Origin: Sphingobium sp. Leaf26
GTDB taxonomy: Bacteria; Pseudomonadota; Alphaproteobacteria; Sphingomonadales; Sphingomonadaceae
Length of the DNA stretch: 64,000 bases
Assembly: GCF_001421665.1 (NCBI RefSeq)
Contig: NZ_LMKV01000001.1
Span: 479,038 to 543,037, forward strand
Direction of reading: 5' to 3'
Shown here: piece by piece, positions 15,104 to 23,320 of the stretch
Layout of the letters: each line of letters starts with the position of its first letter
Position numbering within the stretch: the stretch's first letter is position 1
Made by a program: the position numbers and the translations under genes
Notes under the pieces: model-generated
Told to the model about the DNA's origin: nothing
Database searches by the model: none
What the model saw: the letters and a program-made list of their open reading frames with translations, nothing else

Positions 15104-15899
15104 CCTGCTGGCTGGCGTCGCGATGACGGCGGCGGAGCGGCGCGTCGGCCGGTACATGCGTGCGCCGGATCATCCGGCCGATCCTGCCCCCGCGCCAGCC
15201 CCTTCCGATCCGCCCGCCGCTGATCCGGCACCGGCTGCGCCCACTGATCCTGCGACGCCGCCCGCCGATTCTGCACCGGCGGATCCGGCCGCGCCAGCCG
15301 CTGCCGATCCGGATGATGATGGCGACACCGCGCTGGGCGGCAAGAAGCCCGCTGTCGATCCGGACAAGCCGACGGACCCCGCCCCGGCCGACCCTGATGC
15401 GCCAGCCGCGCCCGTCGTGCCGGAGGCTTATGAGCTCACTGCGCCCGAGGGCATGACGATCGACGCCGACCTCCTCACCGAGGCGACGCCGATCTTCAAG
15501 GAAGCTGGCCTGACCAACGATCAGGCGCAGGCGATCCTGCCCGCCGCCAAGTCGCTGATCGAAAAGACCCAGCAGTCGGCCGTGCAGACGATGATCGACG
15601 CCGGCAACCAGCAGCGCAAGGCGTGGCTGGATGCCGCCAAGGCCGATGAGCAGATCGGCGGAAACAAGTGGGATGCGAGCCTCGGCAGCGCTGCAAAGGC
15701 GTTCGACGCGCTTGGCCATCCCGAGGGGTCGCCGTTTCGCACGGCCCTCAATGAAACCGGCTTCGGCAACCACCCCGAGATGATCCGCATATTCGCGCGG
15801 ATTGGCGAGATGGTTGGCGAGGATGGTGATTTCGTTCGCGCGGATGCAGGCGCGCCAGTGAACGAGCCTGCCTGGAAGCGCCTCTATCCCAACGATTAA
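15069..15899 (+). CDS. Scaffold-like protein with Pro/Ala/Asp repeats
   Basis: 276 residues, GTG start preceded by AGGAG at seven bases. Residues about 30-120 are degenerate Pro-Ala-Asp repeats (PADPAPAPAPSDPPAAD), very low complexity. The C-terminal half is helical (TIDADLLTEATPIFKEAGLTNDQAQAILPAAKSLIEK...). The position directly before the capsid gene and the acidic, extended composition fit a scaffolding or head-assembly protein. It overlaps the Bbp19-like gene by 35 bases. Confidence 0.7.
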   Translation: MRLVGMTNFRNSLLAGVAMTAAERRVGRYMRAPDHPADPAPAPAPSDPPAADPAPAAPTDPATPPADSAPADPAAPAAADPDDDGDTALGGKKPAVDPDKPTDPAPADPDAPAAPVVPEAYELTAPEGMTIDADLLTEATPIFKEAGLTNDQAQAILPAAKSLIEKTQQSAVQTMIDAGNQQRKAWLDAAKADEQIGGNKWDASLGSAAKAFDALGHPEGSPFRTALNETGFGNHPEMIRIFARIGEMVGEDGDFVRADAGAPVNEPAWKRLYPND

Positions 15900-15910
15900 G
15901 GAGACTTGGA

Positions 15911-16927
15911 ATGGCCGTTCTCGGCACCACTTACTGGAACCTGATCGACGTCATGAAAGCGGGCGGCGATAATATCGGCGACGTTGTCGAGGCGCTGGTC
16001 CAGCTCACTCCGTTCATGCAGGATGCGAACGTCATCACCTGTAATGACGGGACGAAGCATCGCAACTCGATCCGCACCGGCCTGCCCTCGGTGAGCTGGG
16101 GTGCGCTCTATCAGGGTATCGCCCAGAGCAAGGGCAACTATACCCAGGTCGAGGACACGACCGGCTTCGTCGAAGGCCTTTCGAGCGTCGATGAGCGCCT
16201 GCTCAACCTGAAGCCTGCCGAGGCGGGCAAGCTGCGCATGATGGAAGGCCAGGGTTTCCTGGAAGCGATCGCGCAGACTGTCGACAGCGCGATCTGGTAT
16301 TCCAACGTCGCGATCAACGGAAAGCGCTTCCACGGGCTGGCGCCGCGTTACAATTCGCTGACCAACCCCAACGTCGTCAACGGCGGCGGTGTGGGCGGCG
16401 ACAATAGCTCGATCTGGTTCGTCACCCATGGCGACATGCAGACGTCGGTTATCACGCCGGAGAATATCCAGGCGGGCGTGGTGCGCGAGGACATGGGCCG
16501 CCAGCGTGTGACCGATCAGGCGGGCAACCCCTATTACGTCAAGGAAGAGAAGTTCACCCAGCATGTCGGTATCACCGTCAAGGACTGGCGCTTCAATTCC
16601 CGCGTCTGCAACATCGACGTGTCGGACGTGATCGCCGGCACGGTGTCGGTCAACAAGTTCATGCGGCAGGCCTATTACCGCATGCACGGCCGTCGTTCGT
16701 ACAAGATGGAGCGCGAAGGCCAGGTCAGCCCCGGCCGCACCGCCATCTACATGAACAAGACGCTGATGGAGGCGCTGGACGCCGAAGGGACCAACGCCCG
16801 GCCGGGCGTCGACAACTTCGTGCGCCTGAAGCCGATGGAGCTTCAGGGCGAGGAGGTCCAGTCCTGGCGCGGCATGCCGATCCGCGAGACGGACGCCCTG
16901 CTCAACACCGAAACCCTCGTCTCGTAA
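15911..16927 (+). CDS. Major capsid protein
   Basis: 338 residues, with AAGGAG upstream of the ATG. Features typical of BPP-1 Bbp17-like coat proteins: N-terminal WNLIDVMKAGG, DGTKHRNSIRTGLPSVSW, SIWYSN-like DSAIWYSNVAINGKRFHGLAPRY, then a central domain and C-terminal SWRGMPIRETDALLNTE. Expected to build the icosahedral shell in the HK97 fold. Followed by the cement protein and preceded by the scaffold-like gene, the usual order. Confidence 0.9.
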   Translation: MAVLGTTYWNLIDVMKAGGDNIGDVVEALVQLTPFMQDANVITCNDGTKHRNSIRTGLPSVSWGALYQGIAQSKGNYTQVEDTTGFVEGLSSVDERLLNLKPAEAGKLRMMEGQGFLEAIAQTVDSAIWYSNVAINGKRFHGLAPRYNSLTNPNVVNGGGVGGDNSSIWFVTHGDMQTSVITPENIQAGVVREDMGRQRVTDQAGNPYYVKEEKFTQHVGITVKDWRFNSRVCNIDVSDVIAGTVSVNKFMRQAYYRMHGRRSYKMEREGQVSPGRTAIYMNKTLMEALDAEGTNARPGVDNFVRLKPMELQGEEVQSWRGMPIRETDALLNTETLVS

Positions 16928-16939
16928 GGAGAGATCGTC

Positions 16940-17389
16940 ATGATTTTCGATAACACGCTGCTCTTCAGCGACGCGCAGGCGATCACGGCGGATGCCGCGT
17001 CGACCAACGTCGTTGACCTGGGCGCTACCGGTACGCCTTACGGCGACACCCGCGCGCTCGTTCGCGACATCGGCAAGGGGCAAAAGCCCGTTCCGATCTG
17101 GGTGTCGGTGACCGAGGCGTTCAACAACCTCACCTCGCTGGAGATTCTGCTCCAGGTCGATGACAATAGCGCGTTCGCTTCGCCCAAGACGGTGTCGCGG
17201 TCGGGCGTGATCCCGCTTGCCGACCTCGTCGCCGGCAAGCCGATCGACTATCCCGACTATGTGCCGCAGGGCACGAACGAGCGGTATTTCCGCCTGTTCT
17301 ACGACATCACCGGCACTGCGCCGACCACCGGCAAGATCACCGCCGGCGTCGTCGCCGATCGCCAGACCAACTTCATCGGGGGCCAGTAA
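16940..17389 (+). CDS. Bbp16-like capsid cement protein
   Basis: 149 residues starting MIFDNTLLFSDAQAIT, with VVDLG, VPIWVSVTEAFN and a C-terminal RYFRLFYDITGTAPTTGKITAGVV. This is the pattern of the Bbp16 family, a beta-rich decoration protein that stabilises the BPP-1 capsid. AGGAGA precedes the ATG; the stop overlaps the next start (TAATG). Confidence 0.8.
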   Translation: MIFDNTLLFSDAQAITADAASTNVVDLGATGTPYGDTRALVRDIGKGQKPVPIWVSVTEAFNNLTSLEILLQVDDNSAFASPKTVSRSGVIPLADLVAGKPIDYPDYVPQGTNERYFRLFYDITGTAPTTGKITAGVVADRQTNFIGGQ

Positions 17390-17850
17390 TGAGCGAGCTG
17401 AAAACCTACCGCGCCCGTGAGCGCGGCTATGTCGACGATCGTATGGTCGAGGAAGGCGAGACGTTCACCACCGCCAAGCCCAAGGGCAAGTGGATGGCGG
17501 AGCTCGACGACAAGGGCAACGAGATCCCCGATCCGGAGCCGGAACCGCCGGTGGATGTGACGTCCGAGGCGGTCGCCGCGGCGCAGCTGGAGATCCGCGA
17601 GCGGGCGCAGGCGGTGGTGGACAAGATGCGCACCGACTTCGACGACAGTCTCAAGGCGGAGAAGGCGCGCGCCGACAATGCAGAGAAGCTGCTGTCGGAC
17701 GCCAAGGCTGAATCGGAAAAGCTTCTGACCGAAGCCGATGCCGCGATCGACAAAGCGACCCAGCGCGCGGAGGCGGCCGAGAAGGAGGTCGAGGCCCTCA
17801 AGGCCGAGATCGCCAAGCTGAAGACTGCGCCGACCGCAAAGGCGAAGTGA
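17389..17850 (+). CDS. Coiled-coil structural protein, 153 aa
   Basis: A short beta-like N-terminus (YRARERGYVDDRMVEEGETF, a module often found in phage head genes) is followed from residue 65 by a long charged coiled coil (KAEKARADNAEKLLSDAKAESEKLLTEAD). A head-completion or minor structural role is likely from position. A hairpin follows the stop. Confidence 0.6.
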   Translation: MSELKTYRARERGYVDDRMVEEGETFTTAKPKGKWMAELDDKGNEIPDPEPEPPVDVTSEAVAAAQLEIRERAQAVVDKMRTDFDDSLKAEKARADNAEKLLSDAKAESEKLLTEADAAIDKATQRAEAAEKEVEALKAEIAKLKTAPTAKAK

Positions 17851-17856
17851 TGAACG

Positions 17857-17884
17857 TGGCGGGGGCCTGCGCTCCCGCCATTTT
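17857..17884 (+). terminator. Hairpin/terminator in the head module
   Basis: TGGCGGG (17857-17863) pairs with CCCGCCA (17874-17880), followed by TTTT. Located between the coiled-coil gene and the next structural gene; likely a partial terminator or an mRNA end protecting the capsid messages. Confidence 0.6.
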
Positions 17885-17899
17885 CCTGGGATAAGCACC

Positions 17900-18655
17900 A
17901 TGCCCCAGATGCCCAACAGATCCGGCACTCCCGTCAAACGCGATCAGGTGGCGCTGCCACGCCGCGTAGATGTCGAAGCGATCGACGCCGCGCTGGACGA
18001 TCAGCAGAATCAGATCAATCAGAAAGCCAATGCCTCCACCGTCGGTGGACTGGCCACGGCGGTGAACAGCAAGGCGTCGCAGTCCTCGGTCGACACCCTG
18101 GCCGGCACGGTCGCGGGCAAGGCTGACTCGGCCACGCTCACCGCGCTGGCGGCCACGGTGCCGACGATCGCCGACGAGATACCGCAGCCCGAGGTGACCG
18201 GCGGACAAGCCGGGCTCGAAGGCATGAAGGTGCCGGGCGCCCGGCATCAGCATCCGCGACTGACCAGCACCACCAAGGCCACTATAACTGCCGGCTCGAC
18301 AGTCCAGGTGGCGTTCACCCGCACATTCGTGAACAAGCCCGGCATCACCTGCACCGAGGAGCCGCCCGACACCGGCACGATGTCCAGCAATCCCGCGACG
18401 TTCCGGGTGGAAAGCTGGGTGCGCGAGGTGATGACGCCCACGCCGTCGGGTGCCTATACTGGCTGCGTCATCAAGGTGTGGCGTTCGCGGCCGTTGCCGA
18501 CCATGACACCGCTGTCGCTCGCGGCACTGCTCACCGCCGTGGTGACGGGCGTCAACGCCCTGATCGCGGCGCTCACCAACTACGACATTTTTGGAGCAAA
18601 CGCGGTGGGCACGACCTTCAGCTGCATCGCCATCCAGCGCAGCGACGTCGCCTAG
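17900..18655 (+). CDS. Phage structural protein with collagen-like/heptad N-terminus, 251 aa
   Basis: Residues about 25-90 are heptad-like (DDQQNQINQKANASTVGGLATAVNSKASQSSVDTLAGTV), as in trimeric fibres. A beta-rich C-terminal domain follows (STVQVAFTRTFVNKPGITCTEE, GAYTGCVIKVWRSRP). Its place between capsid and tail-tube genes suggests a head fibre or tail appendage. No exact family recognised. Confidence 0.6.
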   Translation: MPQMPNRSGTPVKRDQVALPRRVDVEAIDAALDDQQNQINQKANASTVGGLATAVNSKASQSSVDTLAGTVAGKADSATLTALAATVPTIADEIPQPEVTGGQAGLEGMKVPGARHQHPRLTSTTKATITAGSTVQVAFTRTFVNKPGITCTEEPPDTGTMSSNPATFRVESWVREVMTPTPSGAYTGCVIKVWRSRPLPTMTPLSLAALLTAVVTGVNALIAALTNYDIFGANAVGTTFSCIAIQRSDVA

Positions 18656-18684
18656 TCGATTCAACCGGACTGCGCCCGCCCATA
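18655..18684 (+). promoter_or_regulatory. Late promoter-like repeat 4
   Basis: GTCGATTCAA at 18655-18664, 15 bases, then CCATA (18680-18684). The next ATG is at 18695, only 11 bases later and without a clear ribosome binding site, so a transcript starting here would have a very short leader or none. Confidence 0.7.
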
Positions 18685-18694
18685 GACCAGCGTC

Positions 18695-19345
18695 ATGGCA
18701 ACCCAGATCGGCATCTGTAACGACGCGCTATCCGAGGTAGCGGCCGATCCCATCGACTCGATCGATGAAGCGTCGTCCAGCGCCTTCTATTGCCGCCAGC
18801 ATTATCCCAACGTCATCGCGGAGATGATGAGCTGGACGGACTTCGACTTCCTCAACCGCCGCACCACGCTCGCCCTGCGGCCCAACGACCGCAAGGGCGA
18901 ATGGCTCTACCGCTATGGCAAGCCGAACGACATGGCGGAGGCGATCGCCGTGCTGCCCAAGGTCGAGGATCAGCGCACGAACTTGCCGACGGCCGGCCCT
19001 TTCAATTTCCCGGACTGGTCGGCGCTGGGCCGGCTCCCGTTTCTGATCGCTGAGACATCCATCTACACCAATGTCGCCAATGCGATTATCGAATATCAGG
19101 TCAATACGGTCGAGCCGGCGGCGATCGACGCAATGACGGCGCGCGCCGTCGCGCTGGAACTGGCGTCGCGTCTCGCCATGCCTCTGAAGAAGAGCGCCAG
19201 GCTAAAGGGCGATCTGATAAAGCTGGCCGAGGTCGCCCGCCAGCGCGCCATCGCGGAAAGCGAAAATCGCAACCCGGTCCGCGAGACCCGCTATGTCAGC
19301 GAAGCGGAATATGCGCGCATGGGATATGGCATCGATGGCGTATAG
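18695..19345 (+). CDS. Tail tubular protein A (T7 gp11-like)
   Basis: 216 residues: MATQIGICNDALSEVAADPIDSIDEASSSAFYCRQHYPNV, a characteristic gp11-like start, with LALRPNDRKGEWLYRYGKPNDM and a helical C-terminus. In T7-type podoviruses gp11 forms the dodecameric adaptor below the portal. The last codons overlap the next gene by 11 bases. Confidence 0.85.
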   Translation: MATQIGICNDALSEVAADPIDSIDEASSSAFYCRQHYPNVIAEMMSWTDFDFLNRRTTLALRPNDRKGEWLYRYGKPNDMAEAIAVLPKVEDQRTNLPTAGPFNFPDWSALGRLPFLIAETSIYTNVANAIIEYQVNTVEPAAIDAMTARAVALELASRLAMPLKKSARLKGDLIKLAEVARQRAIAESENRNPVRETRYVSEAEYARMGYGIDGV

Positions 19346-19997
19346 GCTCGCGCAGGCCAATTTCTCCAAGGGAGAGATCGCGCCCGACCTGTACGGCCGG
19401 TTCGACGTCGACGCCTATCAGGCGTCGGTCCGCAAGGCGCGCAATGTCGTCATCCTCAAATATGGCGGGCTGACCAAGCGGCCCGGCACGCGGCTGGTGG
19501 CGGAAGTGCTGGACGCGAGCAAGCCGGTGCGGATCATCCCGTTCCAGTTCTCGATCGAGCAGACCTATGCGCTGGAGCTGGGCCAGGGCTATATGCGCGT
19601 CGCTTCTGCCGGCGGCCTCGTCCTCAATGAGGAACTGGCCATCACCGCCATCACCAATGAGGCGCAGGCGCGGGTGACGGCGGCCTATCATGGCTATGCG
19701 GTGGGGCAGCAGGTCTATCTGTCGGGCATCGCCGGCGATCTGGGCGATCAGCTCAACTATCGCTTCTTCACCGTCGCCGCCGTCGTGGACGCCAACCGGT
19801 TCAGCATCGATGTGGACACGACGGCCATGCCCGCCTTCTCCACGGCGGAGGGCGGCATTACGCGAACGGCCGCGCCCGACCCCGATCCGGTCCCGCCGGT
19901 CGTGCCTGATCCTGTCGTCCCGACCAAGCCGCCATCGACCGGTGGCGGCGGCGGGGACGGTCGCGATCCTACCAATCCCCATGAGCAGCTACCCTGA
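19335..19997 (+). CDS. Tail nozzle protein, N-terminal part (T7 gp12-like)
   Basis: 220 residues from the ATG at 19335 (MAYRLAQANFSKGEIAPDLYGR). The start matches nozzle proteins: RKARNVVILKYGGLTKRPGTRLVAE, IIPFQFSIEQTYALELGQGYMR. It ends in a Pro-rich then Gly-rich stretch (PDPVVPTKPPSTGGGGGD), after which the following gene continues the nozzle fold. In T7 both parts are one polypeptide of about 800 residues. The adjoining stop and start share a TGATG. Confidence 0.75.
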   Translation: MAYRLAQANFSKGEIAPDLYGRFDVDAYQASVRKARNVVILKYGGLTKRPGTRLVAEVLDASKPVRIIPFQFSIEQTYALELGQGYMRVASAGGLVLNEELAITAITNEAQARVTAAYHGYAVGQQVYLSGIAGDLGDQLNYRFFTVAAVVDANRFSIDVDTTAMPAFSTAEGGITRTAAPDPDPVPPVVPDPVVPTKPPSTGGGGGDGRDPTNPHEQLP

Positions 19998-21817
19998 TGG
20001 GCGTCTCCCGCGTTGTCCGCGTCGGCTCGCCCTATAACGGCGTCGATCTCGCCGAGGTCGATTTCGAGCAGCAGACCGATACCATGTATCTGGCGCATCT
20101 CGACTATCCGCTGACCAAGCTCACCCGCGCTGCGCATGACAGCTGGGCCTTTTCCAGCGTGACGCTTGGCCCGCCCCTCGCCGCGCCGACCGGCCTTATT
20201 GCCACGCCCCATGTCAACAACACCGATTCGGCGAATGGCGGCGATGCCTATTATCCGCGCGCCGCCCACTATACCGTCACGGCGCTGGACGCGAACGGGT
20301 TGGAGAGCAGGGCCAGCGCCACAGTGCAGGCGGTCAACGATCTCGACCTGAAGCGCAATTATAACGAGTTCTTCTGGACGGCCCTGCCGGGCGCCGAGCG
20401 CTACAATGTCTATAAGGCCGATAACAGCCAGTTCCTGGGCTATATCGGTACCACGGCGGCGAACAGCTTCACCGACGACAATATCGGTCCCGACCTGACC
20501 AGGGCGCCGCCCGAGGCCTATAATCCATTCGCGGCGGCTGGTGACTATCCCTCGACCGTCGCTTTCTTCGAGCAGCGGCTGTTCCTCGGCCGGACGCGCA
20601 ACAGCCCCAATGCGATCTGGGGAAGCCGCTCGACCGAGTTCGAGAATTTCGACCAATCCACGCCTCTGAAGGCCGATGACAGCATCGTGCTGGCCGCCAA
20701 TGCAGGGCGGGTGAATGCCATCAACCAGCTGGTCGCGACCACCAGCCTGCTCGCCCTGACATCGGACAGTCTGTTCCGCGTCGATAGCGGCGCGGACGGC
20801 GGTTATCTCACCGCATCGCCGCCGGCCACGATACGCCGTCAGATTGGCCGCGGCTCGTCCCGCCTGTCGCCTTTGGTGGTTGATAACGTCGTGTTCTATA
20901 CGCCGGCCGTCGGCTCCGGCGTCCGCTCGCTCAACTACAAATTCGAGATAGACGGCCTGGCGTCGGACGATGTGACGATCTTTTCCCCGCATATGTTCTC
21001 CGGCATGCAGATCGTGTCCTGGTGCTATGCGCAGGAACCGCGCTCGATCATCTGGGCGGTTCGCTCCGACGGCAAGCTGCTCGCCTTCACCTGGGAACAG
21101 GCGCAGCAGGTGTGGGGGTGGACGATCTGCGAGACCGACGGCGAGGTGTTGTCCTGCTGCGCCATTGCCGAAAATGGCGAGGATCGCGTCTATCTGGTCG
21201 TGCGCAGGACGATCGGCGGGGAAGAACGCACCTTCATCGAGCGGATGGCGGCGTCGCGCTGGGACAGCGTGGAGGATTGCTGCTTTCTCGATTGCGCGGT
21301 GTCGTTCAGCTATGAGGAGCCGCGGAGCCTGTTCCGCAACCTCTGGCATCTGGAGGGACGCGAGGTATGGGGCCTGGTCGACGGCTTCGTCGTGAAGGGG
21401 CTCACGGTCACCAACGGCATAGTCGAGCTTCCCGCCTCCACTGGTGGCGTCAAAAAGGCAACGTTCGGCCTGCCCTTCACGGTGGACATCCAGACGATGC
21501 CGGTGTCGATGAACACGGACAAGGGTTCCAGCGCTGCGCGCAAGCAACAGCCTGGGGAGATCGTTCTGCATATCCGCGAGAGCCGCGGCGTGCTGGCCGG
21601 CGCCGGGCGCGAGGACGGCACCATCCCCAAACAGCTGTTCGAGATCAAGGCGCGCGGCGATGAGGCATGGGGGGCGCCCGACAAGCTGAAGGACGGACGA
21701 TATTTGATGGACGCGCCCAATGTGGTCAGCGGCCAGACGTCGGCCTATATCCGTCAGACGGATCCGCTGCCGCTCACGCTGGTCGGCGTATATCTGGACC
21801 CGATCATTGAAAGTTGA
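19997..21817 (+). CDS. Tail nozzle protein, C-terminal part (T7 gp12-like)
   Basis: 606 residues. Begins MGVSRVVRVGSPYNGVDLAEVDFEQQTDTMYLAHLDYPLTKL-like beta-propeller/nozzle sequence and contains a fibronectin-like insert (LDANGLESRASATVQAVND, ERYNVYKADNSQ). Later segments such as FFEQRLFLGRTRNSPNAIWGSR and VLAANAGRVNAINQLVATTSLLALTSD are typical of tail tubular protein B. Forms the hexameric nozzle of the short tail. Translational coupling to the N-terminal part is expected from the TGATG junction. Confidence 0.85.
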   Translation: MGVSRVVRVGSPYNGVDLAEVDFEQQTDTMYLAHLDYPLTKLTRAAHDSWAFSSVTLGPPLAAPTGLIATPHVNNTDSANGGDAYYPRAAHYTVTALDANGLESRASATVQAVNDLDLKRNYNEFFWTALPGAERYNVYKADNSQFLGYIGTTAANSFTDDNIGPDLTRAPPEAYNPFAAAGDYPSTVAFFEQRLFLGRTRNSPNAIWGSRSTEFENFDQSTPLKADDSIVLAANAGRVNAINQLVATTSLLALTSDSLFRVDSGADGGYLTASPPATIRRQIGRGSSRLSPLVVDNVVFYTPAVGSGVRSLNYKFEIDGLASDDVTIFSPHMFSGMQIVSWCYAQEPRSIIWAVRSDGKLLAFTWEQAQQVWGWTICETDGEVLSCCAIAENGEDRVYLVVRRTIGGEERTFIERMAASRWDSVEDCCFLDCAVSFSYEEPRSLFRNLWHLEGREVWGLVDGFVVKGLTVTNGIVELPASTGGVKKATFGLPFTVDIQTMPVSMNTDKGSSAARKQQPGEIVLHIRESRGVLAGAGREDGTIPKQLFEIKARGDEAWGAPDKLKDGRYLMDAPNVVSGQTSAYIRQTDPLPLTLVGVYLDPIIES

Positions 21818-22259
21818 GGTCGTGCCGGCGCGCGTCACCCATATCGGACCTGTGGCCAGCCGGATCCGCGATATCGACCGCATCGAGTGCGAGGCCATGG
21901 GCCATAGCCCGAAGAAGGCGCTGCGCGATGGGTTCCTCCTGTCCGATCGCTGCTGGACGGCGCTGGTCGACGGCCGGCCGGAGGCGATGTTCGGATCGGT
22001 CACTGTCTCCGCGCTCGATCGCCTTGCCACCGTCTGGTTCCTCGGCACGGATGAGGTCTATCGCCACGGCCGCGAATTGCTGGCGTGGGGGCCGGGGCTG
22101 ATCGCCAAGGCGGTCGATTCAAGCTGGCGGGCCGGAAACCTAGTGTCCAGCGCCAACGGCAAGGCGATCCGGCTGCTTAGGGCGTGGGGCTTCACCGTCG
22201 AGCCAGAGGAGCAAATGGTGAACGGCATTCCCTTCCGGCAATTCTGGATGATCCGCTGA
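21807..22259 (+). CDS. T7 gp13-like protein (GNAT-like fold)
   Basis: About 150 residues from a TTG at 21807 (MKVEVVPARV); a GTG at 21822 is the alternative. Neither is preceded by a convincing ribosome binding site, so translation may depend on coupling to the nozzle gene it overlaps. The body (ASRIRDIDRIECEAMGHSPKKALRDGF, GRPEAMFGSVTV, ANGKAIRLLRAWGFTV) fits the T7 gp13 internal-protein family, related to acetyltransferases. Contains promoter-like repeat 5. Confidence 0.7.
   Translation: MKVEVVPARVTHIGPVASRIRDIDRIECEAMGHSPKKALRDGFLLSDRCWTALVDGRPEAMFGSVTVSALDRLATVWFLGTDEVYRHGRELLAWGPGLIAKAVDSSWRAGNLVSSANGKAIRLLRAWGFTVEPEEQMVNGIPFRQFWMIR
22113..22142 (+). promoter_or_regulatory. Late promoter-like repeat 5 (inside gp13-like gene)
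   Basis: GTCGATTCAA at 22113-22122, then 15 bases and ACCTA (22138-22142). It would drive the gp14-like gene at 22259. Confidence 0.55.
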
Positions 22260-22801
22260 TGTGTGAACCGACGACACTCCTCATCGCCGCGACCGCGATC
22301 TCCACGCTCGGCGCGGGCTATGGTGCGCTTCAGGCCAACTCGCAGGCGAAGTATCAGGCGCGCGTCGCCGATCAGAATGCGAAGCTGTCGGCCGAATCGG
22401 CGCGGCAGGAGACGGATAATACCCGCGACGCCGCGCTCCAGCATTATCGCAAGGTCGCCCAGCTCCAGGGGCAGCAGCGCGTGGCGATGGCGGCCGGCGG
22501 GCTGGATGTCGATTTTGGCAATGCGGCAGACCTGGCCGCCGACACGGACATGCTGGCGCGCGAGGACGCCCGACGCATCTATGATCAGGGTGCGGAGAAT
22601 GTCCGCGGCTTCAACATAGAGGGGTCGAACTATCGGGCGCAGGCCGCCGCGTCGCGACAGGCGGCAAGCGGCGCGCTGATCGGCGGGGCCTTCGACATGG
22701 CGGGAACCGCTCTGGGCGGCGCATCTCAGTATAGCCAGCTCAAGATGCAGATGGGCGGCGGCCGGAACAGCTATGGGATTAAGGCTGGGAGTATTTATTG
22801 A
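22259..22801 (+). CDS. T7 gp14-like internal virion protein
   Basis: 180 residues starting MCEPTTLLIAATAISTLGAGYGALQAN, the usual hydrophobic start of gp14-like core proteins, followed by helical Ala/Gln-rich repeats (AKYQARVADQNAKLSAESARQETDNTRD). Expected to be ejected with the DNA and to insert in the outer membrane. TGATG coupling to the gp13-like gene. The last seven bases overlap a convergent gene. Confidence 0.75.
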   Translation: MCEPTTLLIAATAISTLGAGYGALQANSQAKYQARVADQNAKLSAESARQETDNTRDAALQHYRKVAQLQGQQRVAMAAGGLDVDFGNAADLAADTDMLAREDARRIYDQGAENVRGFNIEGSNYRAQAAASRQAASGALIGGAFDMAGTALGGASQYSQLKMQMGGGRNSYGIKAGSIY

Positions 22802-23250
22802 GGGGCGGGGCTGGGCGTTTCAATGTCATTCGCCATGTATCTATATCCCCCGAGCAGCGCCGCAAGAACGCCTATGACAATAGGCCAGCGATCCTCGACA
22901 AACTCTCGCGTATCGTATCCGAACCACTCGGAAGCGTAATGTTCGGTGGCATCTCGTGCGAACCAAAAGACCGCCACAAATGCCAATGAGGCAAAAATCA
23001 ACTGGAGCGCGCCTCGCTTCCCTAGGCCTGCCCCGGTGAAGTAGCCAAGGCGCACTCGCCAATTGCGACCACTTTGTGGAAATTTTGCATCTCGATCCAT
23101 GCTCTGATTGATTTTGGCCAGACCAAGGCCAAAGGCAAGGGCCAGAACAAACTGGAGGTTTCCTGCGTTGGGCTGGATGGCGGCTCCCGCACCAGCCCCC
23201 GCTAGCGCGCCACCAACGAAATGGTAGAAGTATCTCGCTTTGCTGCCCAT
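22795..23250 (-). CDS. Antisense membrane protein, likely moron, 151 aa
   Basis: The only minus-strand gene within the late region. Start ATG at 23250 preceded by GGGGCAGG. Hydrophobic segments: FVGGALAGAGAGAAI (about 12-27), LQFVLALAFGLGLA (about 34-48), ALQLIFASLAFVAVFWFA (about 82-98) and WPIVIGVLAALLGGYRYM near the end, so a four-segment inner-membrane protein is expected. Local GC is lower than in flanking genes, suggesting separate acquisition. A lysogenic or exclusion function is inferred from orientation only. Confidence 0.65.
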   Translation of the reverse strand: MGSKARYFYHFVGGALAGAGAGAAIQPNAGNLQFVLALAFGLGLAKINQSMDRDAKFPQSGRNWRVRLGYFTGAGLGKRGALQLIFASLAFVAVFWFARDATEHYASEWFGYDTREFVEDRWPIVIGVLAALLGGYRYMANDIETPSPAPQ

Positions 23251-23260
23251 AGCCTGCCCC

Positions 23261-23290
23261 GTCGATTCAATCCCTGTCTCATGACCCATA
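23261..23290 (+). promoter_or_regulatory. Late promoter-like repeat 6
   Basis: GTCGATTCAA at 23261-23270, 15 bases, then CCATA (23286-23290). Placed between the antisense moron and the M15-domain ejection protein at 23321; the reverse complement lies within the moron's leader. Confidence 0.7.
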
Positions 23291-23320
23291 GGTATCCAGC
23301 ATCCGCTTCAGGGGCAAGAG

